Positions 1-12,232 are shown, counted from the first letter of the stretch. The stretch is DNA of 64,000 nt from Aristolochia californica (GCA_029961685.1 JARWKL010000014.1:24339137-24403136), one strand, 5' to 3'. The notes: a model not told the origin generated them from the sequence alone. Made by a program: numbers and translations.

Positions 1-740
1 ACCACAGCTGGTCACAATCGGTCCGGAGGGTTCTCATTACGCGTGACCTTCTTAGACATGTTATTAAAATCCCTCCTCCGATTAATGAAGAAGATGAAGT
101 CTACAGTAAATGGGTCAAAAACGATAACATGGTTATCAGTTGGCTTGTTAACAGCATGGAAGAGCATGTCACAAACAATGTGGTCCACTTGGAAACTTTC
201 AAGGATATTTGGGACACATGTGCTAAGCTCTATTCTAGTACTGCCACCTTGGAAAGAGTACATAATGTTTTCCAAAGTATGTTGTCTACCAAAAAAGGAG
301 ATAATATTCATGAGTTTCTGGCCCGATTTCTTGGCGTTCTCCAAGAGTGGAAAATTTCTCAACCATACTCTACTGATACTTTTGTTCAAGAAAAATAGTG
401 TGAAGCCCTGGTAGCAGCTATTTGCCTTACCAATATTAAGCCGTATCTAGAGGTGGCTAAGACTCAGCTTCTTAGTTCATCTACCCTTCCATCTTTTGAT
501 GACATCAGTGCTACGTTGTTACGGATTCTTGATCCATCTCCTCCTTCTCCGATTGATGCTTCATCAGCAATGTTGTCTAGTAATCGGGGTAAATCATCCC
601 CATTTCGAGGACGCGAAAGAAATACAAGAGGAGGCCACAATAGAGGTGGTCAAATGGTTCCGATCCATTCCCGCACTGAGCCTCGATTGTGCACTTACTG
701 TGGTGGTCAAAACTTGGAAACTCCATGGTAAGCCTGATTG
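1..740 (+). pseudogene. Copia A gag (UBN2-type capsid and zinc knuckle remnant)
   Basis: The frame 129-398 reads a copia gag stretch containing VISWLVNSMEEHV, FKDIWDTCAKLYSS and HEFLARFLGVLQEWK, which is the UBN2 gag core. The same blocks occur in the gag of copias 2 and D in this window. The upstream part (1-128) is in a different frame. After 398 the reading frame is lost and regained at 453-731, where a glycine/arginine-rich linker leads to CTYCGG. That is the first half of a CCHC zinc knuckle; the His and last Cys are destroyed by a frameshift and stop near 730. It cannot encode a full nucleocapsid. Confidence 0.85.
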
Positions 741-1909
741 GGCGATAGCCAATCCAACCTCAGTTGATGTTGAGAAAAAGGAGGATAGGACTGATTCTCC
801 TTCCGGGAATGACACTATTTCTGTGGAAGACTATGCTACAATTCATAAGTTGAAATCCTTATTGGATCAGTCATCTACTCCACTAGGTCCTACTGTTGTC
901 ACTACCATTGCCTCAAGTAAGTTTTCTTCTGCTTCAACCCCTTCCTCTTGGATCATTGACTTCGGGGCTTCCGAACACTTGTCAGGTAACAAACACATGT
1001 TTCATTCATTGTCTCCATGTCTACCTCATAAATTTGTCACCATTGCTAATGGTTCCCAAACCAAGGTGTTTGGCAAAGGTTCCTCCTCTCTTACCACGTC
1101 TATTCCTCTCCAAGATGTGTTATTTGTTCCTCAATTTCTGTTAAATTTTCTCTCAGTTAGTCAATTAACAAAACAATTGAATTGTCCTGTCACCTTCTCA
1201 CCATCTTCGTGTATATTTCAGGATCTAACTATGAAACAGGTGATTGGTGGTGGCCATGAAAATTAGAGTTTATACTATTTTACTCTTCCACCAATAGCTG
1301 TTATTTCATCCACTACATCTGAGGCTCAACTGTGGCACAACCGGCTTGGTCATCCATCTACCTTGTCACTTCGTTCTTTAGTTCCGTCTTTTAAATCTTT
1401 GTCTAATTTCAATTTTGAGTCATGTCAATTAAGTAAGCATGCTAGGAGTACATATTCTCCTCGTCTTACAACTACTAGTACTGCTCCATTTGCATTAATG
1501 CATTCTGGTGTATGGGGCCCTTTAAAGGTCTCTAACATTTCTCAGGTCCAATATTTTGTTACTTTTGTGGACGATTTTTCCCGAGTAACTTTATTGTTTT
1601 TGTTTAAAGAAATATCAGAAAATCTTTTGATTTTTAAAATTTTCATGCAACGGTTCTAACGCAATTTGGAAAAAAATTCAAATCCTTAGATCTGATAATG
1701 CTAAGAAATATTTGTCTAATGAGTTTAAAACTTTTTGTGAAGGTAATGGGCTTCTTCATCAAACATCATGTGCATATACCCCTCAACAAAATGGTGTTGC
1801 TGAATGAAAGAATCATCACCTCCTTGAAGTTGATCGGGGCCTCCTCTACTCCATGAAGGTACCCTACGTTTTTTGGCCTCATGCTATTCTTACAGCATAC
1901 TTCTCATCA
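741..1909 (+). pseudogene. Copia A protease and integrase remnant
   Basis: The protease lies at 896-1263: SSWIIDFGASEHLSG is the aspartic protease site, with the usual Ser after Asp replaced by Phe, followed by the VLFVPQFLLNFLSVSQL block. A stop at 1264 ends it. The GAG-pre-integrase block LWHNRLGHPS is at about 1330-1365. The integrase core follows as YFVTFVDDFSRVT at about 1552-1590, then frame-shifted QTSCAYTPQQNGVAE at about 1760-1805, where the next codon is TGA in place of an Arg codon. The DDE residues are partly recognisable, but the chain is broken in at least three places. Confidence 0.85.
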
Positions 1910-4026
1910 ATAAGTTACCTTCATCAGTAGTTAGAAATCAAACTCCATATTCTGTTTTGTTTCATGGTAAAAACTTGTTTTCTCTTCCTCTTAATGTATT
2001 TGGTGGCACATGTTTTGTTCATGATACTTCACCACATAAAAGTAAACTTGATCCTCGTTCTCTGAGGTGTATTTTTTTTGGGTATTCTCGAACTCAGAAA
2101 GGATATATTTATTATAATCCTACACTTTGTAGGTTGATGGTATCTCAAGATGTGACTTTCTTTGAAGACACTTCCTTGTACTCCTCACATGAGGCTTCTT
2201 CAGGGTTTACATTTCCTCCCACCACTCTGCGCCCACTTGTGCCGTTTAATGAAGATATTACTCAACCCCTGAAGCACCGGCCGTCCCCTCCCCTGTATAG
2301 TTGTCTGATCCACCTGAGGTATGTTTTTCTCCTCCTCTTATGTTTGGGTCTGAATTTTATACTCGGCCTATTGCACTACGAAAGGAAACCCGATCTTGTA
2401 CTACGTCTCATCCAATTTCCAATTTTATGTCTTCTCATCGCTTATCTTTTGAGTGTGTTTAGTTTCTTGGTTCTCTTTCGTCTTTTTCTATACCACAACC
2501 CTATCAGGTGGTCCTGAAGCATCCAGGATGGAAGCCGCATGAAGAAATCCATGCATTATATGAAAATCAAACATGAAAATTGGCATCGCTCCCAAAAGGT
2601 AAAAGACTGATTGGTTGCAGGTGGATTTTTTCGATGAAACACAACCCAGATGGGTCGGTTGGTCTCCTTAAAGCATGCCTAGTTGCGAAAGGTTATACTC
2701 AGTTCTATGGGATTGATTATGAATAGACTTTCGCTTCGGTTGCAAAAATGAACTCGGTACGTATTATCCTCTCTAACGCTGCAAACTCATCCTGGCTAGT
2801 ATATCAGCTTGATGTAAAAAATGCATTTTTACATGGTGATATATGCGAAGAAATTTATATGGTCCAACCACCAGGATATGGGGGTGAGGGGGAGTCCGTA
2901 TGCCGGTTAAAGAAATTCTTTATATGGGCTTAAACAATCCGCTCGGGCCTGGTTTGATAAATTCAATCAAGCGCTTCTATGATTTGGGTTTCATAGGTGT
3001 TCGGTTGATCACTCAGTATATGTTAAAGATACTATCAAAGGGAAGATATTATTGGTCGTATATGTTGATGATATTATCTTGACTGGGAATGATGCTCATA
3101 GTATACAAGAAGTGAAGAATATGATATATCAAGAGTTTAAGACAAAAGATTTGGGTAATCTCAAATATTTTTTGGGTATAGAATTCCATCAGTCAAACCA
3201 TGGAATAGTATAGTCTCAAATAAAATATATCTGGGATCTTCTTGAAGAAATAGGAATGAAGGGTTGTAGACCAGTTGATACACCTCTGGATGCGAATGAA
3301 AAATTGTGTTCCACAACTGGAGAAGATGTTGACACTCGCAAATATCAAAGGCTTGTGGCAAAATTGATCTATCATATGGTAACTAGGCCAGATATATCAT
3401 ATGTTGTGAGTGTGGCAAGTCAATTCATTCACAAACCACAAATTACTCACTAGCAAGCATTGGAGAGAATACTACAATACTTAAAGGTGCTCCAGGAAGA
3501 GGATTTTTATATAAACAAGATGGTCACTTCAATATAGAAGGCTTCTCAGATGCAGATTGGGCTAGATCACCCGATGATAGAAAATCTACGTCTAGGTATT
3601 GTACCCCTATTCGGGGGAATTTGGTCACATGGAAAAGCAAAAAGAAAAATGTGGTTGCAAGATCTAGTGTTGAAGCAGAATATCGAGCTATGGCCCACAC
3701 TGTAAGTGAACTTTTATGGATAAAGACTGTTATTACCGAATTGGTATTTTATAAAGGAAGCTCTATGGGCGTACATTGTGATAATCAAGCAGCTATTCAC
3801 ATTACGCCAAATCCAGCCTTCCATGAAAGAACTAAACATATTGAAGTGGATTGTTATTTTATCAGGGAAAAGTTTCAAGCAGGAATAATTTCTCTGGAAT
3901 AAATTCTCTTAAGTATGTTTCATCTCAAGAGAAATTAGGTGATATCCTCACCAAACCAGTTACATCCAAAAATCTATCTTATGTAGGTGGCAAGCTGGGT
4001 ATTTATGATGTATTTTCTCCTCCAAC
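1870..4026 (+). pseudogene. Copia A integrase tail, reverse transcriptase and RNase H remnant
   Basis: Integrase C-terminal blocks run from about 1870 to 2170 (KLDPRSLRCIFFGYSRTQKGY). RT begins near 2520 and contains [19 protein letters not shown] (2798-2854). The catalytic segment VYVDDIILTG is at about 3058-3087 in another frame. RNase H is well preserved at 3540-3960, with SRYC, KNVVARSSVEAEYRAM, CDNQAAIHI and ERTKHIEVDC. There are at least six frame breaks, including stop codons at 2723 and 3452. The last residues run GIYDVFSPPT straight into the polypurine tract. Confidence 0.88.
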
Positions 4027-4037
4027 TTGAGGGGGAG
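4026..4037 (+). promoter_or_regulatory. Copia A polypurine tract
   Basis: The sequence CTTGAGGGGGAG sits directly before the LTR's TG. It is the plus-strand priming site for reverse transcription. Copias 3 (9653-9664) and, in complement, B, C and D carry the same tract. Confidence 0.85.
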
Positions 4038-4450
4038 TGTTGGAAGATGGGCTCAAGCCCACAAGCCCAAGGCTAGAAGCCCACACGTCAAAGGAGTAGC
4101 AAAGTGGCTATTTATGGTATGTTCCATAAGGATGGCATAAAAATGTAGATACATTGTCTTAGTATGTCTTTTAATCTATTTGTAACACTATAATTAAGAG
4201 CATTGGTTAAGAGGTAAGGCATTCAAGCCTTCTCCTCTCTTTGAGAAATCGTCCAGCCACCCTCTCTTCTCCCTTGACACGTTCTCTCCGTCACTTAATC
4301 CAAACTCTCCTCTCTAATGTCCCTCTCCATTCTCCCTCTTCTCTCTCTTCTCTCCTTCCTCTCCCACATTAACCTAGAGTCATTCTCGTGGGGTCTTAAC
4401 TTCTACACGGGCCTTCCTTGGTCGTGTGGGCTGGAGCCCATCTTCCAACA
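4038..4450 (+). repeat. Copia A 3' LTR (413 bp)
   Basis: It starts TGTTGGAAGATGGGCTC after the polypurine tract and ends with the exact reverse complement of those 17 bases at 4434-4450. Most LTRs in this cluster have only 5-6 bp of terminal inversion, so this is unusually long. A long pyrimidine-rich stretch (4215-4380) and a TAATTAAGAG-type AT-rich region lie in the middle. The 5' partner is outside the window. Confidence 0.85.
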
Positions 4451-4470
4451 ATTACATCCTTTGACACAAG

Positions 4471-5230
4471 TCAACATTGAAGAGTGGGACTATGACAAAC
4501 ATAACCCTTTAGTGTGTGAGAGTATCCCAAGAAGATACACTTGATAGATTTAAGATCAAGTTTTTTGTGTCTGGGGAATGAATTATGAACAAAACATTGA
4601 CATCCGAAGACTGTCAAAGGTAGTGAAATCGGATCATCATTTGGTAATAATATAGAGTAAGAAGATCTATTACCAAGAACGGAAGATGGTAGACGATCTA
4701 CAATAAGACATGCAGTAAGGACTACATGAGGCCAATAAAAGTATGGAAATTTCATGGCACATGATAAACCTCGAGCTACCTCAAGAATAAAATGATTTTT
4801 TCGTTCGGCTAAATTTTTTTTTTAGGAGTGTAGGTACATGATGTTTGATGGATAATGTCATTTTCTTGACAAAAGAAGTCAATGTCTTTGGAAATGTATT
4901 ATTTGGCATTATCAAACCAGAGTATTTTTATTTTCAGACCAAACTAAGCGAGTACCGTAACATGAAATGATTTAAAAATCATTGGTATTTCAGAACGCTC
5001 CTAAATAGAAACAACCAAATGGTGCGAGTGAAATCATCAATAGATGTAATAAAATATTTGGCTTGAGAAATATTTGAGACACTCAAGGGTCCCAAGACAT
5101 CGGAATGAATTAATGAAAAAGAAGTAACACTTTTGACTTTTGGATGAGGAGAATATGTACTCCTTTGATGTTTACTCATTTGACATACTTAACAATTAAA
5201 TTCTGACCTTACTTTAAGAGTAGGAAACAT
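4471..5230 (-). pseudogene. Copia 2 integrase remnant
   Basis: The frame 4755-4471 reads MKFPYFYWPHVVLTACL, then SVLGNRSSYSILL and LDLKSIKCIFLGYSHTLKGY. This is the C-terminal half of a copia integrase core. Upstream on the minus strand, 5179-4979 reads MSKHQRSTYSP, FSLIHSDVLGP and YFITSIDDFTRTIWLFLF, which contains the first catalytic Asp region. The DDE middle segment (4980-4760) is only visible with frame changes. The gene is broken in at least two places. Confidence 0.83.
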
Positions 5231-5239
5231 AGAATAAAG

Positions 5240-6593
5240 AGATTGTGTAGATGGATGTCCCAACCGAAAATACACACAAAGTGGGAGAGAAGGTAAGAGA
5301 GCAATTAAAATGTTTTGTCAACTAACTAACAGATAACAGATTCAAAGTTAAGGTAGGAACAAATAAAATATCAGTGAGCAGAAGTGATGGTGTGACAGAA
5401 GTGGATCCTTTCCCTTGGACTTTGGTTTGAGAACCATCAGCTATGGTTACAAACTTGTGTGAAAGACATGGAGATAAAGAATGTAATAAAATTTTGTTAC
5501 CTGTAAGATGTTCAGAGGCTCCTGAGTCAATTATTCAAGATGAACATGAAGCAGATAGCATACCTGAAATAGAGTTGGCAGCAGTAGTTGCTGAGGAACT
5601 AGGAGAAGAACCCATCATTGTCTTCATTTTATGAAACAACTCATACTCTTCATCAGTAAAAAAAAAATTTCTGTTGATTTTGTGGGTTGATCCTCTTTTG
5701 TATCACTCACAAAGTCTTGATTAGCCTTTATCAAGTCTGATTTATCATTGGCTTTATAGGATATTTCTTTATGGTGACCATATTGTCCACAATAACTACA
5801 TTCCTTGAAATAGCATGTATCTACAGTGTGGCCATATTTCTTACAATGAGTACATTCTTTCCCATCTGCTCTGGCGAATCCATTCCTTCCATCTCTTCCT
5901 CGTCCTCCTCTATAACCTCCGCGGTCAAATGATGTTCCCCTATGTTCTGAATACATAGCGAATGAGACTTCTGTAGTAGAGGAAGAAGTGTCTGAAATAC
6001 GGAGTAGTGTTATACATACATCATCAAACATGGGAACAGCAGAAGCACTCAGAAGTTGACTCTTGGCAATTTCAAGATGTGGTTTAATATTTTCAAGGCA
6101 AATGGTAGTAATTAATGCTTCTTTCTGTTTGTCTTGGACAGAAATATTTGTAGTTCAAGGCTGAGCTAATTTTTATTCTTGAAGAAAACCTCTAAAGCGG
6201 GCCAAGTACTCATGGTTGTTCTCTCCTTGTTTAGTGTTCAACATCTTCTGGAGAATATCATATGGTCTATGTAGATTGTTTGAACTAGAGTACAACTTAG
6301 CACATGTATCCCAAAAAATTTTAGTAGTATCAAGATGAATGACATTGTAGGAAACATGTTCTTCCATGTTGTTAATTACCAACTAATCACCAAGGTATCA
6401 TTTTTTAACCATTTGTTATAAAAAATGTCTTCTTCATCAATAGATGGTCCACGGTTGGTGAGATGACCAAGTAGGACCTTTGTTATAAGAAACCTCCGAA
6501 CTCATGTGGTCCAACTCATAAAATTTGATACCCCTCGTAAGGGTATAGTGGTGATTCTTAGTATATCACCTCTGCTACTCATATTTTTTTTAG
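5240..6593 (-). pseudogene. Copia 2 gag and protease-region remnant
   Basis: Gag starts at about 6593 (ATGGCTAAA on the minus strand). It keeps TTIPLRGIKF, NNMEEHVSYNVIHLDTTKIFWDTC (6382-6310) and HEYLARFRGFLQE. The nucleocapsid frame 6031-5624 is arginine/glycine-rich and has one intact CCHC knuckle (CTHCKKYGHTVDTC) and a second whose last Cys is Ser (CSYCGQYGHHKEIS). Protease-region sequence continues to about 5240 but without an open frame. Copia D carries the same two-knuckle arrangement. Confidence 0.82.
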
Positions 6594-7096
6594 CCATAAT
6601 AGGCACTTCAACGAAAAAAAATCTCCAATAAATTCTAATAAAACGAAGTAGTAATCTTCAAACAACTTGGTGGATGGAGACCTTTAGCATTGATGCTAAA
6701 TAATCATTATTCTAGTTTTTTTTCTGGATAAACATTCATAAGAAACTCAATATCTTCTATATCAGGGGACTCCTATTCCCACGAGAAAAAAATTCTCAAC
6801 AACCTTATCTTGAACTGGTCTCGGTTAGACAGAATTCCAAACCGATAAAACTACTTTGATAGCTTCTTCTAGATCGAGAGGGATTCATATCCATAATCTC
6901 ATAACATGAAAAACATTCACATAATCATCTTTAACTCATCTTCTAAATTCGGAAACCAATAACATGAATTAATAAAAAAATTAATGAGGGAACTTATCTA
7001 ACACTTTTTTATCTTCCTTCACAAGGAGCCTTCCATGAGTGGCGTTGATCATATCTTCTCAGAAATTCCTTTTGACGTGGGCATCCTAAATTTAAT
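6594..7096 (-). other. Copia 2 untranslated leader between primer site and gag
   Basis: About 500 bp between the primer binding site and the gag start. No open frame is supported. It is AT-rich and resembles the leader of copia D at 40619-40965 (shared blocks around GAACTGGTCTC and AAAACATTCACATA). I see no separate gene in it. Confidence 0.7.
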
Positions 7097-7108
7097 GCTC
7101 TGATACCT
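7097..7108 (-). promoter_or_regulatory. Copia 2 primer binding site (initiator tRNA-Met type)
   Basis: On the minus strand the bases directly after the LTR read AGGTATCAGAGC. This differs by one base from TGGTATCAGAGC, the complement of the plant initiator tRNA-Met 3' end. Confidence 0.8.
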
Positions 7109-7647
7109 TGTTGAATTTAGGACCCCTTTTCAAATATCCCCAACAATGGAAGAGAGAAAAAAAAAAGAAAAATGGAAGAAGGCTCTCGGGTAGAGAGAAG
7201 AGGAGAAGAGAAACTAAGATGTCCATCAAGTAAAGAGAGAGATTTAATCAAGAAAGAATTGTAGAACTTAATTAATTCCGAGTTACAACACCTCTATTTA
7301 TAGTAGAGGAAGTGATAGAGTCCTTATACAATTAAACTTTAAGTCTCTAATTAGATTCCAACTCTCTCTAAGATAAACTTATCATGAAAAGATAACACAA
7401 TCTACTAGAAATCTAATATCACTTGAACTCCAACTCTGCTTCAATAACAAGGACATAAAAGAGGAGGCTGGATCATGGTCTTATCTTTGTGGGTCTCACT
7501 TGATCTTCAAATCTTCTAACTTATTCAATCTTGTGCTTCTTATCTCCTAACTCATGCCAGCTTGTGTGAGGACTCTTCTTGGCATCCCACACCCTCATGG
7601 TGGGTCCCACCAACTCGTGCAACCATGGTGGGTCCCACATTGTAACA
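7109..7647 (-). repeat. Copia 2 5' LTR (539 bp)
   Basis: In plus-strand reading it runs from TGTTGAATTTAGGACCCC to TGGGTCCCACATTGTAACA. The same two ends bound the copia D LTR at 35821-36459, so copias 2 and D are close relatives. It carries a CTCTATTTATAG TATA-like core at about 7292-7304. Confidence 0.82.
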
Positions 7648-7900
7648 AAAATTATTATAGAAGAAGGTCTCATAGAAGAGTTTCAATTTAAAGGTGTTTT
7701 AGTCATATTAGTCTCCAATTTATATTGGTTTATTTAATTATGTTAGGACTTATCTTTAAGTGTTAGAGTTTGGGTATAATTGGGACAAAGGTAGTTTAAT
7801 TGTAATTGGACTCTAATACCTTCCTCTATTATAAATAGAGGTTCATGTACTCTGATTATATTAAGTCAATGAAGTATTACTCGTTTGCATAAATTCAACA
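7648..7900 (+). repeat. Fragment of a solo-type LTR split by copia 2
   Basis: This is the reverse complement of the first half of the solo LTRs at 12233-12688 and 17051-17504. Shared blocks include the AATAGAGGTTCATGTACT region and the terminal AAATTCAACA at 7891-7900. Its left part is missing because copia 2 inserted in it; the remainder should lie beyond copia 2, left of the window. It interrupts the integrase-RT linker of copia 3, which resumes at 7901. Confidence 0.75.
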
Positions 7901-9733
7901 TGCCCTTAGATACAAGTCTACTTTAGCCCCCTGAAAACTCGACCAACACCACAACTATGGAGTTTATGGATCCATCTGAGGTAAGTCCATCTTCCCCTAT
8001 TGTATTCGGCCCAAAATTTGATACTCAGCCCATATCTCTAAGAAAGGAGCCTAGGACTTGCACTAGGCCCTCTACGTCTCATCCCCTTTCAAACTTTGTT
8101 TATCACCATCGATTGTCTTCTTCATGTTGTAAATTTCTTACAACTATTTCTTCTTTCTTTGTTCCACAATCCTATCAGGAGGCTCTAAGACATCCAGGAT
8201 GGAAATCTACTATGGAGGAAGAAATGAATGCCTTATATGAGAATCAGCCTTGGGCAAGTGTTCCTGTTCCTCTCGAAATAAACTTGCGGGCAACAAATAA
8301 GTTTTTACTATCAAACATATTCATGATGGATATATGGATCGCCACAAAGCTCAACTCATTTCCAAGGGATACACTCAGTGTCATGGAGTGGATTATGAGG
8401 AGACTTTTTCCCAAGTGGCTAAATGAAACTTGGTACACATCTTATTATCTCTAGCTGCTAATTCTTCTTGGTTGGTGTTTCAATTGGATGTCAAAATGCT
8501 TTTTTGAAAGGGGACATCAAAGAGGAGATATATATGCATAAACCACCAAGTTTTGTGGTTGAAAGGGAATTTGTATGCAAATTGAGAACGTCTCTATATG
8601 GAATTAAAGAGTCTCGATGAGTTTGGCGTAAAAAATTTTGTCAAGTACTATTGCAGTTTGGACTCAACTGGTGCTCAGTAGATCATTCTACCTTCATCAA
8701 GAATACCTTAAAAGGAAAGTAATACTAGCAGTTTATGTGGATGATATCAACTTAACCAGTAGTGATGTAGACATCATAAAAGAAGTCAAAGACAAGATAT
8801 GCCGATAATTTGGACTTCTAAAATACTTTTTGGGAATTGAGGTATTCCAGTCTAAGCATGGAATTGTATTATCTCACAGAAAATATGTTTTGGATCTACT
8901 AGAAGACATTGGGATTATTGGGAGTCAACCTGCAGATACTCCTATGGATGCAGTGTAAAGTTATGTGCAAGCTCTAAAGAAGATGTTGATATAGGAAAAT
9001 ATCAGAGGCTTGTGGGAAAGCTTATCTACCTCAAGGTCACTAGACTAAATATATCATATGCAATAAGTGTGATAAGTCAATATATGAACAAACCACAACT
9101 TACCCATTGGCAAGCCTTGGAGAGGATACTAAGATATTAACAAGGAGCTCTAGGGAAAGAGCTTCACTAAAAGAATCATGGTCACTCTAACATAGAAGTT
9201 TTCTCATATGTAAATTAGGCAGGATCATCCAATGACAACAAGTTCACTTCGGGTTATTTTACTTTAGTTGGAGGTAACCTAGTTACATGGAGAAATAAAC
9301 AGTAGAATATGGAGGTAAGATCCAGTACAGAGGCAGAGTATAGAGCTATGGCCCACACATTCAGTGAGCTCCTACGGATCAGAGCTCTTCTTACTAAATT
9401 AGGGTTCTATAAAGGAGCTTCTACAGAATTATATTGTGACAACCAGGCGGCCATTCATATCACCACAAATCCTGTCTTCCATGAGATGATGAAACACATT
9501 GAGGCAGACTGCCATTTTATACTGGAGAAATTTCTAGCTGGTATCTTATCTCTTAGTCATGTGGCATACATTTTTAAAAAATCAGTCACAGTCAATATCT
9601 TAACCACTATATGCAGCAAGTTGTGTATCTACGATGTTTTCTCCCCCACCAACTTGAGGGGGAGTTTTGAAAGACAACTCAAATGGAATCATGGTAATAT
9701 GCATGCCCATGTCAATAAGGTGGCATAAAAGGG
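7901..9733 (+). pseudogene. Copia 3 reverse transcriptase and RNase H remnant with start of 3' LTR
   Basis: The linker frame 7957-8454 reads SPIVFGPKFDTQPI, SYQEALRHPGWKSTMEEEMNALYENQ. RT blocks follow with repeated frame changes, including QLDVK.AFLKGDIKEEIY (8488-8535) and VYVDDINLTSSD (8731-8766). The terminal part 9309-9650 is an open RNase H frame: SSTEAEYRAMAHT, CDNQAAIHIT, EADCHFILEKF, CSKLCIYDVFSPT. A polypurine tract CTTGAGGGGGAG follows at 9653-9664. The first 69 bp of a 3' LTR (9665-9733) remain before copia B interrupts it. Its 5' half is left of the window. Confidence 0.85.
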
Positions 9734-10155
9734 TGTAGAATCTAGGATCCCATGATAAGAACTTCCACAAAACTAAGAAGAAGGAGAAGAAGAGAGAGAG
9801 AAGAGACAACCACCAAGGGACAAAGCTTAGATGAAGAAGAAGAGGGAGAGTGCCTACCAAGGGAGAGAGCTTGGACAAACTTTCGAAAAAAGGAGAGAGC
9901 TTGAATGCTCTACCTCTTAGCTAAGGCCTCTATTTATAGCTTTTACAATGTCCTTAGGGCTATAACATTATAAAAAAAGAGACATAAAAAAGACAAGTAT
10001 TTACAACTTCATGCAATCTTAATGAGAAGTCTTCTTATTTACCCATAGGCCACCTCTTAGATGTGTGGGCATTCTTTCCTTGGACGTGTGGGCTTGAACC
10101 CATCTTCTAACACTTTCTTTCCTTGGACGTGTAGGCTTGATCCCATCTTCTAACA
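9734..10155 (-). repeat. Copia B 3' LTR (422 bp)
   Basis: Plus reading TGTAGAATCTAGGATCC to CTTCTAACA, followed by the polypurine complement CTCCCCCTCTAG. The five bases before it are AAGGG, a candidate target site in the LTR of copia 3; the matching copy at the far end is lost. A TATA-like CTCTATTTATAGC lies at about 9930-9942. Confidence 0.8.
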
Positions 10156-12232
10156 CTCCCCCTCTAGTTGGAGGAGAAAAAATATCATAGATACGCAGCT
10201 TGCCACATATAAAGGAGAGGATCTTAGACATAACTAGTTTATTAAAAATATCTGCTACTTGCTCTTGTGATGAAACATGTTTGAGGGAGAATATCCCATA
10301 TAAAGTGGAAGCCCACCTCAATGTGTTTGGTCCTTTCATGGAAGACTGGATTCGAAGTAATATGAATGGTTGCTTGGTTATCATAATATAGACCCATAGA
10401 ACCTCTTTTATAAAATCCTAATTCTGTAAGAAGGGACCTTATCCATAGGAGTTCATTGACTGTGTTAGTCATAACCCTGTATTCTACTTCTGCACTAGAT
10501 CTTACAACCACATTTTGCTTCTTGCTTCTCCAAGTAACCAGGTTTCCTCCTACAAGAGTGCAATATCTAGAAGTGGACTTCCTATCATCAGGTGATCCAG
10601 TACAATCTGCGTCTAAGAAACCTTCTATGTTGAAGTTGCCATTTTTCTTATAAAGCAATCCTCTTCCTAGGGCTCCTTTTAAGTATCGTAATATCTTCAC
10701 CAAGGTCTGCCAATGGGTAAGTTGGGGTTTAAGCATGTATTGACTCACCACACTTATAGCATATGTTATGTCAGGTCTAGTTACCGTGAGGTAGATAAGT
10801 TTGCCCACAAGTCTTTGATATTTGCCAATATCAATATCTTTTCCAGAACTTGCACATAATTTTACATTCGCATCCATAGGTGTGTCAGCTAGGTGACACC
10901 CCATCATTCTCATTTCTTCGATGAGATCTAAGACATACTTTCTTTGAGATAATATTATCCCATACTTGGACTAGAGAACTTCTATGCTCAAAAAATAATT
11001 TAGAAGTCCAAGATCTTTAGTTTTAAATTCATGACATATCATGTTTTTACTCTTTGTATGCTATATGCATCATTGCTGATTAAAACAATATCATCAACAT
11101 ACAGAACCAATAGTATCTTTCCTTTTGAGGTATCTTTAAAAAATACTGAATGATCTACTAAGCACCGACGAAATCCAAACCATAGTAGTGCTTGGCTAAA
11201 TTAATCAAATCATGCATGAGGGGATTGTTTAAGCCCATATAAAAACTTCTTTAAGCGGCATACAGACTCACCCTCAACCACATAACCAACTGGTTGAATC
11301 ATATAAATTTTCTCGCATATATCACCATTTAAGAAAGCATTTTTTACATCGAGTTGATAGACGGGCTATAAAAAGTTAGTGGCAACCAATAATAGGATAC
11401 GTACCAAATTTAACATGGCAACAAAAGAGAAGGACTCCTCATAATCCACTCCATATTATTGAGTGTACACTTTAGCGACGAAGCAAGCCTCAAGGCGAGC
11501 AATGGACCCATTCCGATTATGTTTGATGGAAAATACCCATTTACAACCCACTAGTTTCTTACCTATTGGAAGCGGTGTTAAGTGTCATGTCTGATTTTCA
11601 TATAAGGCTTCCATTTCCTCATCCATAGTAGCCTTCCACCCTGGTTGTTGTAGGGCCTCCTTATAGGACTATGGAATAGAGGTTAAAGAAAAAGATGCAA
11701 GGAACTAAGAACATCCGGAAGACAAATGATGGTGAAACATAAAGTTGGATATAGGATGAGAAATAATACCAGAACGACATTCTTTTCTTAGAGCAATGGG
11801 CCGAGTATCAAGTTGTGGACCAAATGGAATAAGGGAAGGACTTACATCGACAAGATACAAAAACTCCACAGGTGAGGTGTTGGTTGGTGCTTCGAGGGGA
11901 GAAGTGACATCAACATTAAAGGGCACAAATGGACAAGGACTGGTAGGAGGGAAAGACAAACCTGGAGGAGCATCATTCGAGGAATAGAATGAGGTGTCCT
12001 AAAAAATGGTCACATCCTGAGACACAAATAACCTCCTAAGGGTAGGATTGTAACTGACATAACCTTTTTGGGTGTGAGAGTAACCCAAGCAAATGCGCTT
12101 CATAGAACAAGGAACAAGTTTACTTCTTTGAGTAGATCTGAAATGGACAAGACTTGCCCATAAAAAAACTGTTACAGGTAGAGAAAATGGGTCTTCACAA
12201 CGAAATAATACAGAATATGAAGCCCTATGACC
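10156..12232 (-). pseudogene. Copia B RNase H, reverse transcriptase and integrase tail
   Basis: The frame 10913-10242 is a long intact stretch holding RT thumb and RNase H: GKYQRLVGKLIYLTVTRPD, SRYCTLVGGNLVTW, KNVVVRSSAEVEYR (the usual Ala-Glu-Tyr is Val-Glu-Tyr), YYDNQATIHIT. The RT core, with frame breaks, runs 11650-10914. The integrase-RT linker is 11959-11705 (SFPPTSPCPFVPFN and IALRKECRSG). The integrase C-terminus runs to 12232, where a solo LTR interrupts it; the same reading frame resumes at 12694. Stops exclude function. Confidence 0.84.

Larger units (their letters stand above)
1..4450 (+). mobile_element. Copia A: Ty1/copia retrotransposon, 5' end outside window
   Basis: Order on the plus strand is gag, protease, integrase, reverse transcriptase (RT), RNase H, polypurine tract, 3' LTR, which is the Ty1/copia arrangement. 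The window opens a few codons into gag, so the gag start, primer site and 5' LTR lie to the left. The right end is exact: the LTR closes at 4450 and the sequence changes at once to minus-strand integrase of copia 2. A therefore appears inserted inside copia 2. The target duplication would begin at 4451 (ATTAC), but its partner is outside the window. Many stops and frameshifts make it non-autonomous. Confidence 0.9.
4451..7647 (-). mobile_element. Copia 2: minus-strand Ty1/copia, 3' half cut off by copia A
   Basis: Reading down the minus strand, this element has its 5' LTR (7647-7109), primer site, a roughly 500-bp leader, gag, and integrase, and is interrupted at 4450 by copia A. Its RT, RNase H and 3' LTR must lie left of the window. 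Its 5' LTR outer end at 7647 abuts an LTR fragment of another family, so copia 2 is itself inserted in that LTR. Stops and frameshifts are scattered through gag and integrase. Confidence 0.85.
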
